In this document: piece after piece, positions 41,891 through 50,664 of the stretch
How positions within the stretch are numbered: the stretch's first letter is position 1
Layout: each line of letters starts with the position of its first letter
Source: a virus
DNA length: 64,000 nt
Virus record (IMG/VR): IMGVR_UViG_3300043411_000921
Coordinates: 177,400 to 241,399 of that record
Strand: one strand, 5' to 3'
Position numbers and translations under genes: made by a program
Notes under the pieces: model-generated
The model's database searches: none
What the model was told of the DNA's origin: nothing
Seen by the model: only the letters and a program-made list of their open reading frames with translations

Positions 41891-42244
41891 GTGGCTATTG
41901 GTGACATTGTAAAAATTGGTTTCGGAAGTGCAATTCATGGGATTGCACCAGACAACGTTCCTGTCTATGATTTGGAAAGAGATCCAGGTGGAAACGTTCG
42001 CTTTGATATGAATGATTGTGCTTTTCCTCGCCCTGTTGGTGGAGTGAAAGGTGGATCTGATGGAAGAATTACTGGAATGCCGATCAGGGTTCAACGCTCT
42101 TACGTTGAACGTATGTCGGGGAATGTGAAGCCTTTGGGTGGTGTTGATTACATCCTTCTCTTCCCTGTTCACATCCTCCAGTACCAACGAGATGCTTATG
42201 TCCAGCAAGATCACGTTCATCTTTTTCAAGGAAGGCAGCAGTAA
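41891..42244 (+). CDS. hypothetical protein, 117 aa, downstream of chaperonin
   Basis: GTG start with a GAGG site. The length and place resemble a co-chaperonin (GroES is 97 aa, T4 gp31 111 aa), and a Gly-rich segment (PRPVGGVKGGSDGRITGMP) could be a mobile loop. But the GroES barrel signature is not seen, so this is a hypothesis only. Confidence 0.5.
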   Translation: MAIGDIVKIGFGSAIHGIAPDNVPVYDLERDPGGNVRFDMNDCAFPRPVGGVKGGSDGRITGMPIRVQRSYVERMSGNVKPLGGVDYILLFPVHILQYQRDAYVQQDHVHLFQGRQQ

Positions 42245-42246
42245 TC

Positions 42247-42522
42247 ATGAAGAGTTGCAGCTTTTGTAGGATATTCCCGACCTTGTTTTACTTGGCTGCT
42301 GATGCTTTCCTCTGGTCCACCAATGCACTGTCAACCAGAACAAATCTAGGACTTTCCATCCTGCTTGCTGCTTATGGGTTTGCATACTATGCGAAAACCC
42401 AAGGGGAACAAGAGGAAACAGACCTGACAATTAAATTTGTTCGGGAATTGACCTTTGCCCTTGGGTGCTTGACCTCTGTTCGGGTCATGATCCTCATAAG
42501 CACACTCACCAATATCTCTTAG
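42247..42522 (+). CDS. small membrane protein, 91 aa
   Basis: Two hydrophobic stretches, about residues 9-20 (PTLFYLAADAFL) and 33-48 (NLGLSILLAAYGFAYYA), and a third near the end. A Cys pair (CSFC) at the start. Starts 2 bases after the previous stop. Function unknown. Confidence 0.5.
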   Translation: MKSCSFCRIFPTLFYLAADAFLWSTNALSTRTNLGLSILLAAYGFAYYAKTQGEQEETDLTIKFVRELTFALGCLTSVRVMILISTLTNIS

Positions 42523-42540
42523 TTCCCTTACAATCCTTCC

Positions 42541-42568
42541 TTGGATCCCTCTTCTGGTTATCCTCCAC
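42541..42568 (+). repeat. short dispersed repeat with TGGTTATCC core
   Basis: TTGGATCCCTCTTCTGGTTA continues TCCTCCAC. Near-copies start at 7148, 34893, 54038 and 59131, all in + orientation. Here it is intergenic, 28 bases before the ATG at 42596, and its core resembles the TAGTTATCC late box. Confidence 0.5.
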
Positions 42569-42595
42569 AACCGGGCATCACACCAACGAGAAAAC

Positions 42596-42865
42596 ATGCT
42601 GAAACCAATCACCGAGCAAGAGCGAGCAGCCTTCACCCTCAAATTCCAGTTCCAAAAAGCTGTTGAAGAACTTCTTCTTGAAGCGATTGATGCTGGATAC
42701 CAGGGCTATCTCGATGTTTGGCCTGAGATTTCCAAGTCCAAATCCTCAGAGGTCTGCATGGAAGTCAAATCCAAAAAGATCCCATCTGCTGTCTCCTCCA
42801 AATCCCACCCGGATTGTGCTCGTTATCACGTTGTTCCCAGCAAGGGATACAAGCGAATCTCCTAA
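42596..42865 (+). CDS. hypothetical protein, 89 aa
   Basis: Not recognised. A helical first half (FQFQKAVEELLLEAIDAGY) and basic tail. Preceded by the short TGGTTATCC repeat, which may act as its promoter. Confidence 0.5.
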   Translation: MLKPITEQERAAFTLKFQFQKAVEELLLEAIDAGYQGYLDVWPEISKSKSSEVCMEVKSKKIPSAVSSKSHPDCARYHVVPSKGYKRIS

Positions 42866-42910
42866 CCCCTTGATCCCAGCCAAAACCGATGCTAGCCACC
42901 TGGAGTGAAT

Positions 42911-43930
42911 ATGCACACCCAAGGGCAAGCCATCGCATTCATTGAAAGACTTTTTGGTCCAGCCAAGCTGACCAACAATGGTCTCAATGCCAATGTTCAT
43001 TGCCCCATCTGTGCCGATCCAGACCCAAACAAAAAGAAGTTGGCAATCAGGACGGATTGCTGGCTCACCCGATGCTGGGTTTGCAATTTTAAGTCCAAGA
43101 CAATTTATCCTCTCATTCGGCGCTACAAGCCCGAATACGGCGAGGAATTTCTCGTAACGCTAAATGGTGCCTCCTTGGTCTCGGAAGCCGAGGATAATGC
43201 CTCCAGGCTCGATTACGGGGCATCCATTTCACTCCCCGTTGGCTTCCAACTTCTTGCTGAATGGTATGACCAAAAAGGCACCAAGGCAACCGACGTTCCT
43301 CTTCATGTTCGTCAAGCCTTGAGATATCTGACCTCCGAGAGAAAACTTTCAGAACGTGATCTTTGGTACTTCAAATTGGGAGTTACAGTTGTTGACGAAG
43401 ACTACAAAAACAGAATCATCATTCCTTCTCACGACCAAGAAGGAAACCTGAACTTCTTCACGGCAAGGGGCTACAAGACTTTTGTCAAGCCGAAATACTT
43501 TAATCCACTTTTTAGAAGAGAAACGGCTGTGTTTAACGAACTCAACATTGATTGGGAAGACGAACTCACAATTGTTGAAGGTCCATTTGACTTGTTCAAG
43601 GTCAATGACAATGCGACCTGTTTACTGGGGAAGGAATTGACGATTCAGTGTGCTCTCTTCCGACAGATCGTCAAGCATAACACAAGAGTTCTTTTGTGTT
43701 TGGATAATGATGCGGTGAAGCAGACGCTAGAGGTGGCGAAGCTGCTTTATTCGTATGGTATCTCTGTCAGAGTGCTGGAGTTGCCAGATGGTCTGAAGGA
43801 TCCTGGTGACTTGAATTCAAGAGAAGAGTTTCAATCGCTGATTGAAACCAATGCCGTTGAATACAACGAGATGTATTCGTTGAGAAAGAAAGTAGACAAC
43901 ACAAATGCCAAAAATCGCCTTTTTGTCTGA
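42911..43930 (+). CDS. DNA primase (gp61-like)
   Basis: 339 aa. The ATG at 42911 has GGAG 5 bases upstream. An N-terminal zinc finger (CPICADPDP ... CWVCNF, residues about 34-62) and a Toprim-type core (LTIVEGPFDLFKV with Glu, and VLLCLDNDAVK with the acidic pair) are visible. It makes RNA primers for lagging-strand synthesis with the replicative helicase. It overlaps the recombination nuclease gene by 26 bases. The primase call is firm; gp61 naming follows T4 convention. Confidence 0.85.
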   Translation: MHTQGQAIAFIERLFGPAKLTNNGLNANVHCPICADPDPNKKKLAIRTDCWLTRCWVCNFKSKTIYPLIRRYKPEYGEEFLVTLNGASLVSEAEDNASRLDYGASISLPVGFQLLAEWYDQKGTKATDVPLHVRQALRYLTSERKLSERDLWYFKLGVTVVDEDYKNRIIIPSHDQEGNLNFFTARGYKTFVKPKYFNPLFRRETAVFNELNIDWEDELTIVEGPFDLFKVNDNATCLLGKELTIQCALFRQIVKHNTRVLLCLDNDAVKQTLEVAKLLYSYGISVRVLELPDGLKDPGDLNSREEFQSLIETNAVEYNEMYSLRKKVDNTNAKNRLFV

Positions 43931-46900
43931 TATTCATTGGCGCGGAGTAACGAGGCATGAAGAATATCGTCAGGTATTTTCTCGTGTGTTTGAGACTCTG
44001 AAGACAGAGATCAAGCCTGATTACATCATGATCGGTGGAGATATTTTTCACACCAAGACTCAATCAATCACACCAGAAGTCATTGATTGCATCACCTGGA
44101 TGTTTAGAAGTCTTGCTGAAGTTGCTCCGGTTTACTCCATCCTGGGAAACCACGATGGAAACCTGACCAATGAAAACAGACAAGACACAATCAGCCCAAT
44201 CATCTCAGCAATGAACAATCCCAGAGTCACTCTCTTCAAGAAGAGTGGAAATCACATCATCCCAGGAACCAATATTAACCTGTGTGTGTTTTCTCCGTTC
44301 GACGAAGCTGGCTGGAATATTGTTTCCCCAGATGAAGACCTGATTAACGTCGTGATGTTTCACGGCGCTGTAAAAGGCTGCAAGACCGATTCTGATTGGG
44401 TTATGGCCTCGGGTGAAGTGGAACTCTCAATGTTCCAACCATATGATTTTGCTCTCCTTGGAGACATCCACAAGAATCAATTTTTGGATTATCGGAGCCA
44501 CTCTGGGCCAACAAGGGACATGAAGCCCTGGATTGGTTATCCTGGTTCCCTTATCCAGCAGAATTATGGAGAAGACAGAACGAAGGGGTTTCAGGTTTGG
44601 GATATTCGGTCTAAAACTGATTGGGACGTTTCCTTTCATCCAGTTTCCAACGACTATCAATTTATCACGGTTCCTTGGACAGGGGATGTTGAATCGACTC
44701 TGGGGGAAGCCCTGATTCTTGTTGATGATAACCTGAAAAACAAACGAGTCAGAGTCTCTGGTGGTTCTTCAACCATTTTTCCTTTGCAGAAGAAACAACT
44801 TGCCGATCTTTTCAAAGAGAAGCATGGTGCTGCTGAAATCTTCTTTTCCCCAGACCCCAAGAAGGAAGCAGAGCAAGATGAAAAAAGGATTCAGAGCAAG
44901 ACAACGAGTTTGAGGAATGACCCAGAAGAACTTTGCAGGCTTTATGACACCTTCACTGAAGCAGACACCAAGTCTTCTTCTTTAAGGGAAGATCAGAAGC
45001 AAGCAGCGAAGAAATTCATTCGCTCAACACTGACGAAGGTGAGGAACCAAGAAGAATTGGAAGAGGGAGCGTCCAGGGATATTGTTTGGAGTATCAAGGG
45101 ATTGGAATGGGAGAACCTGTACCGTTATGGAGAAGACGACAACCAAATCAACTTCTCCAGACTGAATGGAATTACAGGGATCTTTTCTCCAAACAGGACT
45201 GGAAAGAGTTCTATTGTTGGAGCGTTGATGTTTGCTCTTTACAACACGACTGATCGTGGTCCTGTGAAGAGTGCTTACCTCATCAACAAAAACAAGAGCA
45301 GTGGTTCTGCCAAGGTTGTTTTCAACGTTGCTGGAGTCGATTATGAACTTGAAAGAACAGTCACAAAATCAATCAAGCGCGGCGGAGTTGTTGATGAAGA
45401 AAAAGCAGCAACAAAACTTTCTCTGAATCGAATTGACAGAGAAGGAAACAAGACCGAGTTGGTATCAGAAAATGCCGATTCCAGAACGGACACGGATAAA
45501 GTTGTTCGCAAACTCATTGGAACATCCCAAGACTTCTTGATGACTGCCTTTGCTTCTCAAGGAGGAATGAATCGCTTCATCGAAGAAGGTTCAACCCAAA
45601 GGAAAGCAATCCTCAATAGATTCTTGGACCTGGATATTTTTGAGAAGCTTCACAAGATTGCAAACGAAGAACTCCAAGCCTGCAACACCAAAGCTTCAAG
45701 TTTTTCTGGTTCTCCAAAAGATATTGAAGCTTTGGAGGAAAAAATTCATCAACTGAATGTGGAGGTAGAGCACGCACAGAGTAAGCTGGATGATAGTAAG
45801 CCAAGGAGGGACTCAGTACGTTTGTGGTTGAAAGCTCATGGATATGAGAAGCGTCTTGAGTTGAAAACCAAGATCAAGCAACTGAATTCTCTTATTCCTT
45901 CACTGGAAAGGAGTTTGGAGTTGGGGAGGGTGGAATATCAACGGCTTCTCTCCTCGCAAGACAGAGTTGCTGCCGAAATGACCTCTCTTGAGAACTCTTT
46001 GTCTTTGGTGGAGGCGGAAACTGTTCTTGCTGAGAAACTGAAAACTCTTAGACATGAGACTTCTGTACTCACTCAATTTCTTGGAGAGTTGACAGCAGCA
46101 CAAAAAGAGTTGGTAAGAAAGGAAGGTAACATCAAAAAGTTGAGTGTTGTTCCTTGTGGAACTTCCTTCCCTTCCTGCCATTACATCAAGGATGCTCACG
46201 AAGATCAAGCAACCATTCAAAAACAAAAACTGCTGGTCGATGAAGAATCCCAAGCCTATGAAACTCAAAAGGCTTTGGTCGAATCCTTGAAAAAGGAGAA
46301 CGCTGAAAAACTCTTGGAGGAGATCAAACAGAAGAAAGGAAGACTCCAGCAAATTGAAATGGAGCAAGTCAGAGTTGAAGCTGCTATCAGTAAAACCAAC
46401 TCAGAAATCTCTGCCCAAGAAATCAAACTCACTTCCTTGAAAGAAGAACTGAAACAGGTTCAAAGTGTTTTGAACAACCAAGAAGACTTGGATGAGAAGA
46501 TTGCCGAAGAGCAAGAACTGGAACAAGAGTGCAAGGTTTGTGAGGACAAACTCAAAACACTCTGGCTCCAGCTTGGAGCAGCTACGAACAAACTAGAGCA
46601 CGCCAAACAAGATGCAACCAAAATTGCTGAGATTCTGGAAGAGCAGCTTGTTTATGACAGCATTGTTCGAGCCTTCTCCAAAACAGGAATCCCAGCCTTT
46701 GTGCTGAAAAACAAACTTCCAGCGATCAATGTCCAGTTGGATGGGATTTTGGGAGGAGTGGTCCCTTTCAGGCTTCAACTGGAAACTGAAATCGGGAGCA
46801 ATGCCTTGGATGTTTTCATAGAGGACAAGGACAGCAGGAGGGTTATTGAGCTTGCTTCGGGCATGGAGAAGATGATTGCCTCTCTTGCTCTTAGAGTGGC

Positions 46901-47129
46901 ACTGATAAACCTCTCAAGCCTGCCAAGGCCCGATCTGTTTATCATCGACGAATCGTTTGGTTCTCTGGACTCTGAAAACTGTGCAAGGGTCATCGAACTG
47001 CTCCAGTCAATCAAAAGCAGATTCAAAACTGTTCTCATTATCACTCACGTTGACGAAATCAAGGAAGCAGCAACCACGATTTTGACAATCAACAACAACG
47101 GAGCAACAAGTTCTATTTCCTTCCCGTGA
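43905..47129 (+). CDS. fused SbcD-SbcC recombination nuclease (gp47-gp46 fusion)
   Basis: 1074 aa in one intact frame. The first ~340 residues are an Mre11/SbcD phosphoesterase: SDIHW (Asp9, His11), IGGDIFH, LGNHDG, VVMFHGAV and LLGDIHK bind two metals. Then a Rad50/SbcC ATPase: Walker A GIFSPNRTGKSSIVG (about residue 426), a long coiled coil with hook cysteines (VPCGTSFPSCHY, CxxxxxxC instead of CxxC), the ABC signature ELASGMEKMIASLALR and Walker B LFIIDESFGSLD. In T4 the subunits are separate genes. It resects DNA ends for recombination-driven replication. Confidence 0.9.
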   Translation: MPKIAFLSDIHWRGVTRHEEYRQVFSRVFETLKTEIKPDYIMIGGDIFHTKTQSITPEVIDCITWMFRSLAEVAPVYSILGNHDGNLTNENRQDTISPIISAMNNPRVTLFKKSGNHIIPGTNINLCVFSPFDEAGWNIVSPDEDLINVVMFHGAVKGCKTDSDWVMASGEVELSMFQPYDFALLGDIHKNQFLDYRSHSGPTRDMKPWIGYPGSLIQQNYGEDRTKGFQVWDIRSKTDWDVSFHPVSNDYQFITVPWTGDVESTLGEALILVDDNLKNKRVRVSGGSSTIFPLQKKQLADLFKEKHGAAEIFFSPDPKKEAEQDEKRIQSKTTSLRNDPEELCRLYDTFTEADTKSSSLREDQKQAAKKFIRSTLTKVRNQEELEEGASRDIVWSIKGLEWENLYRYGEDDNQINFSRLNGITGIFSPNRTGKSSIVGALMFALYNTTDRGPVKSAYLINKNKSSGSAKVVFNVAGVDYELERTVTKSIKRGGVVDEEKAATKLSLNRIDREGNKTELVSENADSRTDTDKVVRKLIGTSQDFLMTAFASQGGMNRFIEEGSTQRKAILNRFLDLDIFEKLHKIANEELQACNTKASSFSGSPKDIEALEEKIHQLNVEVEHAQSKLDDSKPRRDSVRLWLKAHGYEKRLELKTKIKQLNSLIPSLERSLELGRVEYQRLLSSQDRVAAEMTSLENSLSLVEAETVLAEKLKTLRHETSVLTQFLGELTAAQKELVRKEGNIKKLSVVPCGTSFPSCHYIKDAHEDQATIQKQKLLVDEESQAYETQKALVESLKKENAEKLLEEIKQKKGRLQQIEMEQVRVEAAISKTNSEISAQEIKLTSLKEELKQVQSVLNNQEDLDEKIAEEQELEQECKVCEDKLKTLWLQLGAATNKLEHAKQDATKIAEILEEQLVYDSIVRAFSKTGIPAFVLKNKLPAINVQLDGILGGVVPFRLQLETEIGSNALDVFIEDKDSRRVIELASGMEKMIASLALRVALINLSSLPRPDLFIIDESFGSLDSENCARVIELLQSIKSRFKTVLIITHVDEIKEAATTILTINNNGATSSISFP

Positions 47130-47138
47130 AGAAACTCC

Positions 47139-47167
47139 TTGACCGAGAATATCTGCCCTGGTAGGGT
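47139..47167 (+). promoter_or_regulatory. early-type promoter TTGACC-17-TAGGGT
   Basis: TTGACC (47139-47144) and TAGGGT (47162-47167), 17 bases apart, identical boxes to the 15125 promoter. Here a leader of about 40 bases with AAGGA precedes the ATG at 47217. Confidence 0.65.
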
Positions 47168-47216
47168 TCAAGGTGTCTCGGTCACTTCAACTCCTACAAA
47201 AAGGAACAGAAACAAA

Positions 47217-47486
47217 ATGGCAGTGAATGGTAAGCAGAATCTCGTGGAGCAGGTATATCGTTTTGTCGTCCGTGCATCCCAATCTCACTGGGACTCGAAC
47301 GATCACTTCAACGATCTTGAGGCAGTCAATCTTCTCAAGACCTTTGCTGATCAGTTGACGGCAAGGGAATACCAATCCCTTATGCTCGGATGGTCTCAGA
47401 TCCGAAATGATGAGGGCGATGCAACCATGAGAGATGCTCTCGACGCTATCACAGAGCGTCTGCAAAACGGCTACGCCACCAACTGA
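47217..47486 (+). CDS. hypothetical early protein, 89 aa
   Basis: Not recognised. The ATG at 47217 is chosen because the earlier TTG at 47139 is part of the -35 box. Charged, helical (QSLMLGWSQIRNDEGDATMR). Own early promoter. Confidence 0.6.
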   Translation: MAVNGKQNLVEQVYRFVVRASQSHWDSNDHFNDLEAVNLLKTFADQLTAREYQSLMLGWSQIRNDEGDATMRDALDAITERLQNGYATN

Positions 47487-47595
47487 TATTCCCGTCCCCA
47501 CTAAACCCTAACCCAAAACATATAAAAGGACAAGAATCCTCTTCTTGATCCTGTTTTGGCATTTCCGATAACATCAACAGAAAGAAGAAAAGAAA

Positions 47596-48075
47596 ATGCT
47601 TGAATTGGTTCTGGCCTTGATTACCCTGTTTCCTCATTCCCCATCCAGGGATTGTTTGATTGCACGTCGCTATCAAATTGCTTCTGTGTTGGAAGCATCC
47701 CAAGAGAGATTTCCTGAAATGCCACCAGAACTTGTTTTGGCGGTTGGCTTCATGGAAACACACAACGGATGTGATCGAAATGAGGGAGGAAATTGGGGTG
47801 CTCCCATTTCCAATCAACAACGTCACACAGCAGGAAGACCGATCCAGGCTGCTGCGTCTCTGTGGACATCTTATCAACGTTGCAATCATTCGTGGGAAGC
47901 TGCAACTCGACGATTTCGCACTGGACTTTGTTCTCCGTCTGCGGTAGGAACTCCTTATTCCAGGACTGCTACCAGACTCGCCAGTCGTATCCAAGCCGAA
48001 GTCATTCGCAATCAAGAAAACTCTTCTCTTGTTTGTCGCATTGATCCATCGCTTGAACGCTGTCATGCCTGTTAG
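47596..48075 (+). CDS. exported lytic transglycosylase-like protein
   Basis: 159 aa. A short hydrophobic N-terminus (LELVLALITLF) could be an export signal. The pattern PPELVLAVGFMETHNG with Glu about residue 55, then NWGAPISNQQRHT and IQAAASLWTSY, resembles SLT/lysozyme-fold muramidases. Six Cys suggest disulfides in the periplasm. It might act at infection or with the amidase; activity is inferred. A weak hairpin with AAGAA/TTCTT arms lies in the preceding gap. Confidence 0.55.
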   Translation: MLELVLALITLFPHSPSRDCLIARRYQIASVLEASQERFPEMPPELVLAVGFMETHNGCDRNEGGNWGAPISNQQRHTAGRPIQAAASLWTSYQRCNHSWEAATRRFRTGLCSPSAVGTPYSRTATRLASRIQAEVIRNQENSSLVCRIDPSLERCHAC

Positions 48076-48116
48076 TATTCCTCACTAACAACTTCTTCCC
48101 TCCAAAGGACAAAGCC

Positions 48117-49046
48117 ATGACTCTTGGTCTTTGTTGCCACTTCCTCGAACAGCACGGTTCCTCTTACCAAAACTCCATCAATGAAAAGTCGATGCAGCTT
48201 GGTAGGTTCCGTGCTGGTGCCTATTCCCAATCCCATATTCACAACCTCTATACCAATAACCTCCAAGAAATCATTCGGCTGCTCCCAAAGCTCATCTCCA
48301 ACAACATCAAGTGTTTCAGAATCTCCAGCAGCACCTTTCCGCTGTTCGAGTTCAACAAGACTTTGATTGAGAACAGCAAGGATATTAGAGACCTTCTTAA
48401 TCGAGCGGGAAGGGGTTATCTGGGCGCTGGAATTAGGATGACTACCCATCCTGGTCAGTTTACCGTTCTAAGCTCAGATAAGCCTCCTACGGTCACGGCG
48501 GCTATCACCGAGTTGGATTTCCACGGTTGGGTATTTGACGCTATGGGATTTCCTCAAACTCCCGAATATGCCATCAATGTCCACGGTGGAAAATCTGATC
48601 GTCACCAACAACTCGTTGGTGGGATTTCCCGGTTGTCTGCCGGTGCCAGGAAGCGTTTAACGCTTGAGAATGATGAGAGTTCTTACAGTGTTCGCAAATT
48701 GCTTGCTGTTTCTGAGGAGACTGATGTTCCAGTTTGCTTTGACAGTCACCATCACACCTTTAATGAAGATGGGTTGAGTATGGAGGATGCTTATGGTCTT
48801 TCTGTTTTGACGTGGAAACGTCGTGGCTGCAAACCTCTCCAGCACATCAGCAACTCAACTCCAAATCTTCCACAGACAAGCTCGTTCCAGGACAAGAGAA
48901 AACACAGTGATTTCATTCACCACATTCCCAAGTGTCAGTTGGATGGCTTGCTAAAGGAGGAGGTTGATGTGGAAGTGGAAGCCAAGATGAAAAACTTGGC
49001 TTTGTTGAAGATGCGGGAGATGCTGCTAAAACATTCCGATGTTTAG
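48117..49046 (+). CDS. uvsE: UV damage endonuclease (UvdE/UvsE-type)
   Basis: 309 aa. TIM-barrel repair enzyme that nicks DNA 5' of UV photoproducts. Family blocks visible: CFRISSSTFPLFEF, GIRMTTHPGQFTVLSSDKP, INVHGGKSDRHQQL, RLTLENDESSYSV (metal-binding Glu) and VPVCFDSHHHTFN (metal His residues). T4 uses the unrelated DenV for this. The C-terminus overlaps the convergent gene by 21 bases. Confidence 0.85.
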   Translation: MTLGLCCHFLEQHGSSYQNSINEKSMQLGRFRAGAYSQSHIHNLYTNNLQEIIRLLPKLISNNIKCFRISSSTFPLFEFNKTLIENSKDIRDLLNRAGRGYLGAGIRMTTHPGQFTVLSSDKPPTVTAAITELDFHGWVFDAMGFPQTPEYAINVHGGKSDRHQQLVGGISRLSAGARKRLTLENDESSYSVRKLLAVSEETDVPVCFDSHHHTFNEDGLSMEDAYGLSVLTWKRRGCKPLQHISNSTPNLPQTSSFQDKRKHSDFIHHIPKCQLDGLLKEEVDVEVEAKMKNLALLKMREMLLKHSDV

Positions 49047-50231
49047 CTGTTGAGACAAGACTCCACCTCTTGTGTTCCTTACTTCAACAAGGAATTTGGA
49101 AGTGGTTGTTGTGATGTGAACACTGAGTTGCTTAGATGATTGCTTGTCATTGGTGTAGTAAGGATACAGCACCCTGACAGATACAACATCTCCAACCAAC
49201 TCAAGTGTCTTTTCTGGAGAAGAGAGATCAACAACCCTAAGATCATTTCCAGAGAGTTGCTTGACGTAATAAAACCCAAATCCAACCTGAGCAGCCAAGA
49301 AACTTGCAACAGTGTTGGAATCAAACTGTGGACTTGGATCCAGCCGTTCCATTCCAGAAGATACCTTGTTCACATAGTCAGTAAGACCTTGTGCAACCTT
49401 TTCCTTGGAAACTCCCAAAGCAAAAACAAACTCATCCGTCGCTGGAAACTGTCTTGAAGGTTTTTCTTCCACTGTTCTTGTTGAAGGATTCCAGACAAAG
49501 GCATCTGAGTATCCAGTGTTTGCAAAGGTGCTGCCTCTCAAACCTTTGACACTAAGAAACACTCTTTTGCCATTTTTCAGTTCAATGCCAAAGTCAGCCA
49601 CAGAAGATCCAATGTTGGAAATGGATTTTCTGAAAGGATTGATTCCTTTTGGCATGGCTGGAGAAACTCTGTCAACACGCACAATCTCTTCTTGAGCAAT
49701 TCCCAGTTTTGCAATCAAGGAGTCCCACAATTTTCCTGACCTAGAAATGGTTGAGGTTGATAGATCATTCTCAAAGTCGTGCCCTCTATTCCCCCCAGCA
49801 CCAAACACAACAGGAATGATTTCCCCTCTTTTCTTCGGAGAATGAATCAGGTAGGTGTTGTATTTTCCACTGGATGATTTGGGCGCTCCTGGAGGAATAA
49901 CCTCAGCATCCAACCCTTCCAGTGCTTGCTTCATTAAACCAGAGATGTTTTCTTTGTTCTCTGGGGAAGTGAGGAGGAGTCGATAAGCTCCTTTTCTTTT
50001 CTGGGGGGCAAGCCTGAAACTTCCATTGGTTTTTGAGATGATTGATTGAAGAACAGAAGACCTGGAAGAGTTTGAAAGCTGTTCTGGTGTTTCTGTGTTT
50101 GAGTCTGTTCCTGTTTCCAGAGGAGTCATTCCTTTGAGTGTCAGCATGATTTTTTCTGCATCCATCTCAACGCTACGTTCCTCCTTGAGAAACAGAATCT
50201 CAAGCAACCGCACGGAGGAATCAGTATTCAT
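49026..50231 (-). CDS. hypothetical protein, 401 aa, possible nuclease-like domain
   Basis: The ATG at 50231 has an AGGTGG site, better than the one at 50255. The middle (GHDFENDL, about residue 185; then VADFGIELKNGKRVFLSVKG, about 240) has Asp, Glu and Lys in an order loosely like PD-(D/E)XK nucleases, but the last acidic position reads Ser. No firm family. It stands between repair and packaging genes. Divergent from the zinc-motif gene. Confidence 0.45.
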   Translation of the reverse strand: MNTDSSVRLLEILFLKEERSVEMDAEKIMLTLKGMTPLETGTDSNTETPEQLSNSSRSSVLQSIISKTNGSFRLAPQKRKGAYRLLLTSPENKENISGLMKQALEGLDAEVIPPGAPKSSSGKYNTYLIHSPKKRGEIIPVVFGAGGNRGHDFENDLSTSTISRSGKLWDSLIAKLGIAQEEIVRVDRVSPAMPKGINPFRKSISNIGSSVADFGIELKNGKRVFLSVKGLRGSTFANTGYSDAFVWNPSTRTVEEKPSRQFPATDEFVFALGVSKEKVAQGLTDYVNKVSSGMERLDPSPQFDSNTVASFLAAQVGFGFYYVKQLSGNDLRVVDLSSPEKTLELVGDVVSVRVLYPYYTNDKQSSKQLSVHITTTTSKFLVEVRNTRGGVLSQQLNIGMF

Positions 50232-50260
50232 TGGTTTCCACCTGGAACATATCATTAGGT

Positions 50261-50533
50261 ATGAAAACCGATAAACACATAGATGTGCTGGAAAATGGCA
50301 AAGTTGTTGTCATCAAACCAGCAGACCTTGACAAAATCATCGTTCCCTTCTTCTGCCCCTCATGTGAATACCCAATGAAAACCGCCGAAGACGCTTCATC
50401 TTTCAGAAGGAGCAGCAAGTGTGAGATGTGTGAGTTGTGTCAGCCGCCAAGTGAAAACAAGACAGATCCGAGATGGATTTCTTACATGGAGAGAAGGCAC
50501 AGAGCTTTCCTGCCTACCTTGACGATGAAATGA
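50261..50533 (+). CDS. small zinc-ribbon-like protein, 90 aa
   Basis: Two Cys pairs, CPSC (about residue 32) and CEMCELC (about 54), fit a zinc ribbon. The rest is charged. First of three tiny genes coupled by ATGA overlaps just upstream of the large terminase. Confidence 0.6.
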   Translation: MKTDKHIDVLENGKVVVIKPADLDKIIVPFFCPSCEYPMKTAEDASSFRRSSKCEMCELCQPPSENKTDPRWISYMERRHRAFLPTLTMK

Positions 50534-50664
50534 TCCATAGTTACCCAGCAAAACTATGCCGATTCAACAAAAAGCACGTTATAGAATCTTGGCTGGGTTG
50601 CTGGATACTTCCTTCGGCAGAGCCTCAGAAAAACACCCTCAGTCCAACCATTTTCTCAAAATGA
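50530..50664 (+). CDS. very small protein, 44 aa
   Basis: Starts and ends in ATGA overlaps with its neighbours, the main evidence that it is real. Basic N-terminal half and a Trp/Cys segment (SWLGCWILPS). No function. Confidence 0.45.
   Translation: MIHSYPAKLCRFNKKHVIESWLGCWILPSAEPQKNTLSPTIFSK

Noticed and set aside
48072-48449. 125-codon minus-strand frame
   Set aside because: Antisense to the UvdE gene; the UvdE frame carries the conserved motifs.
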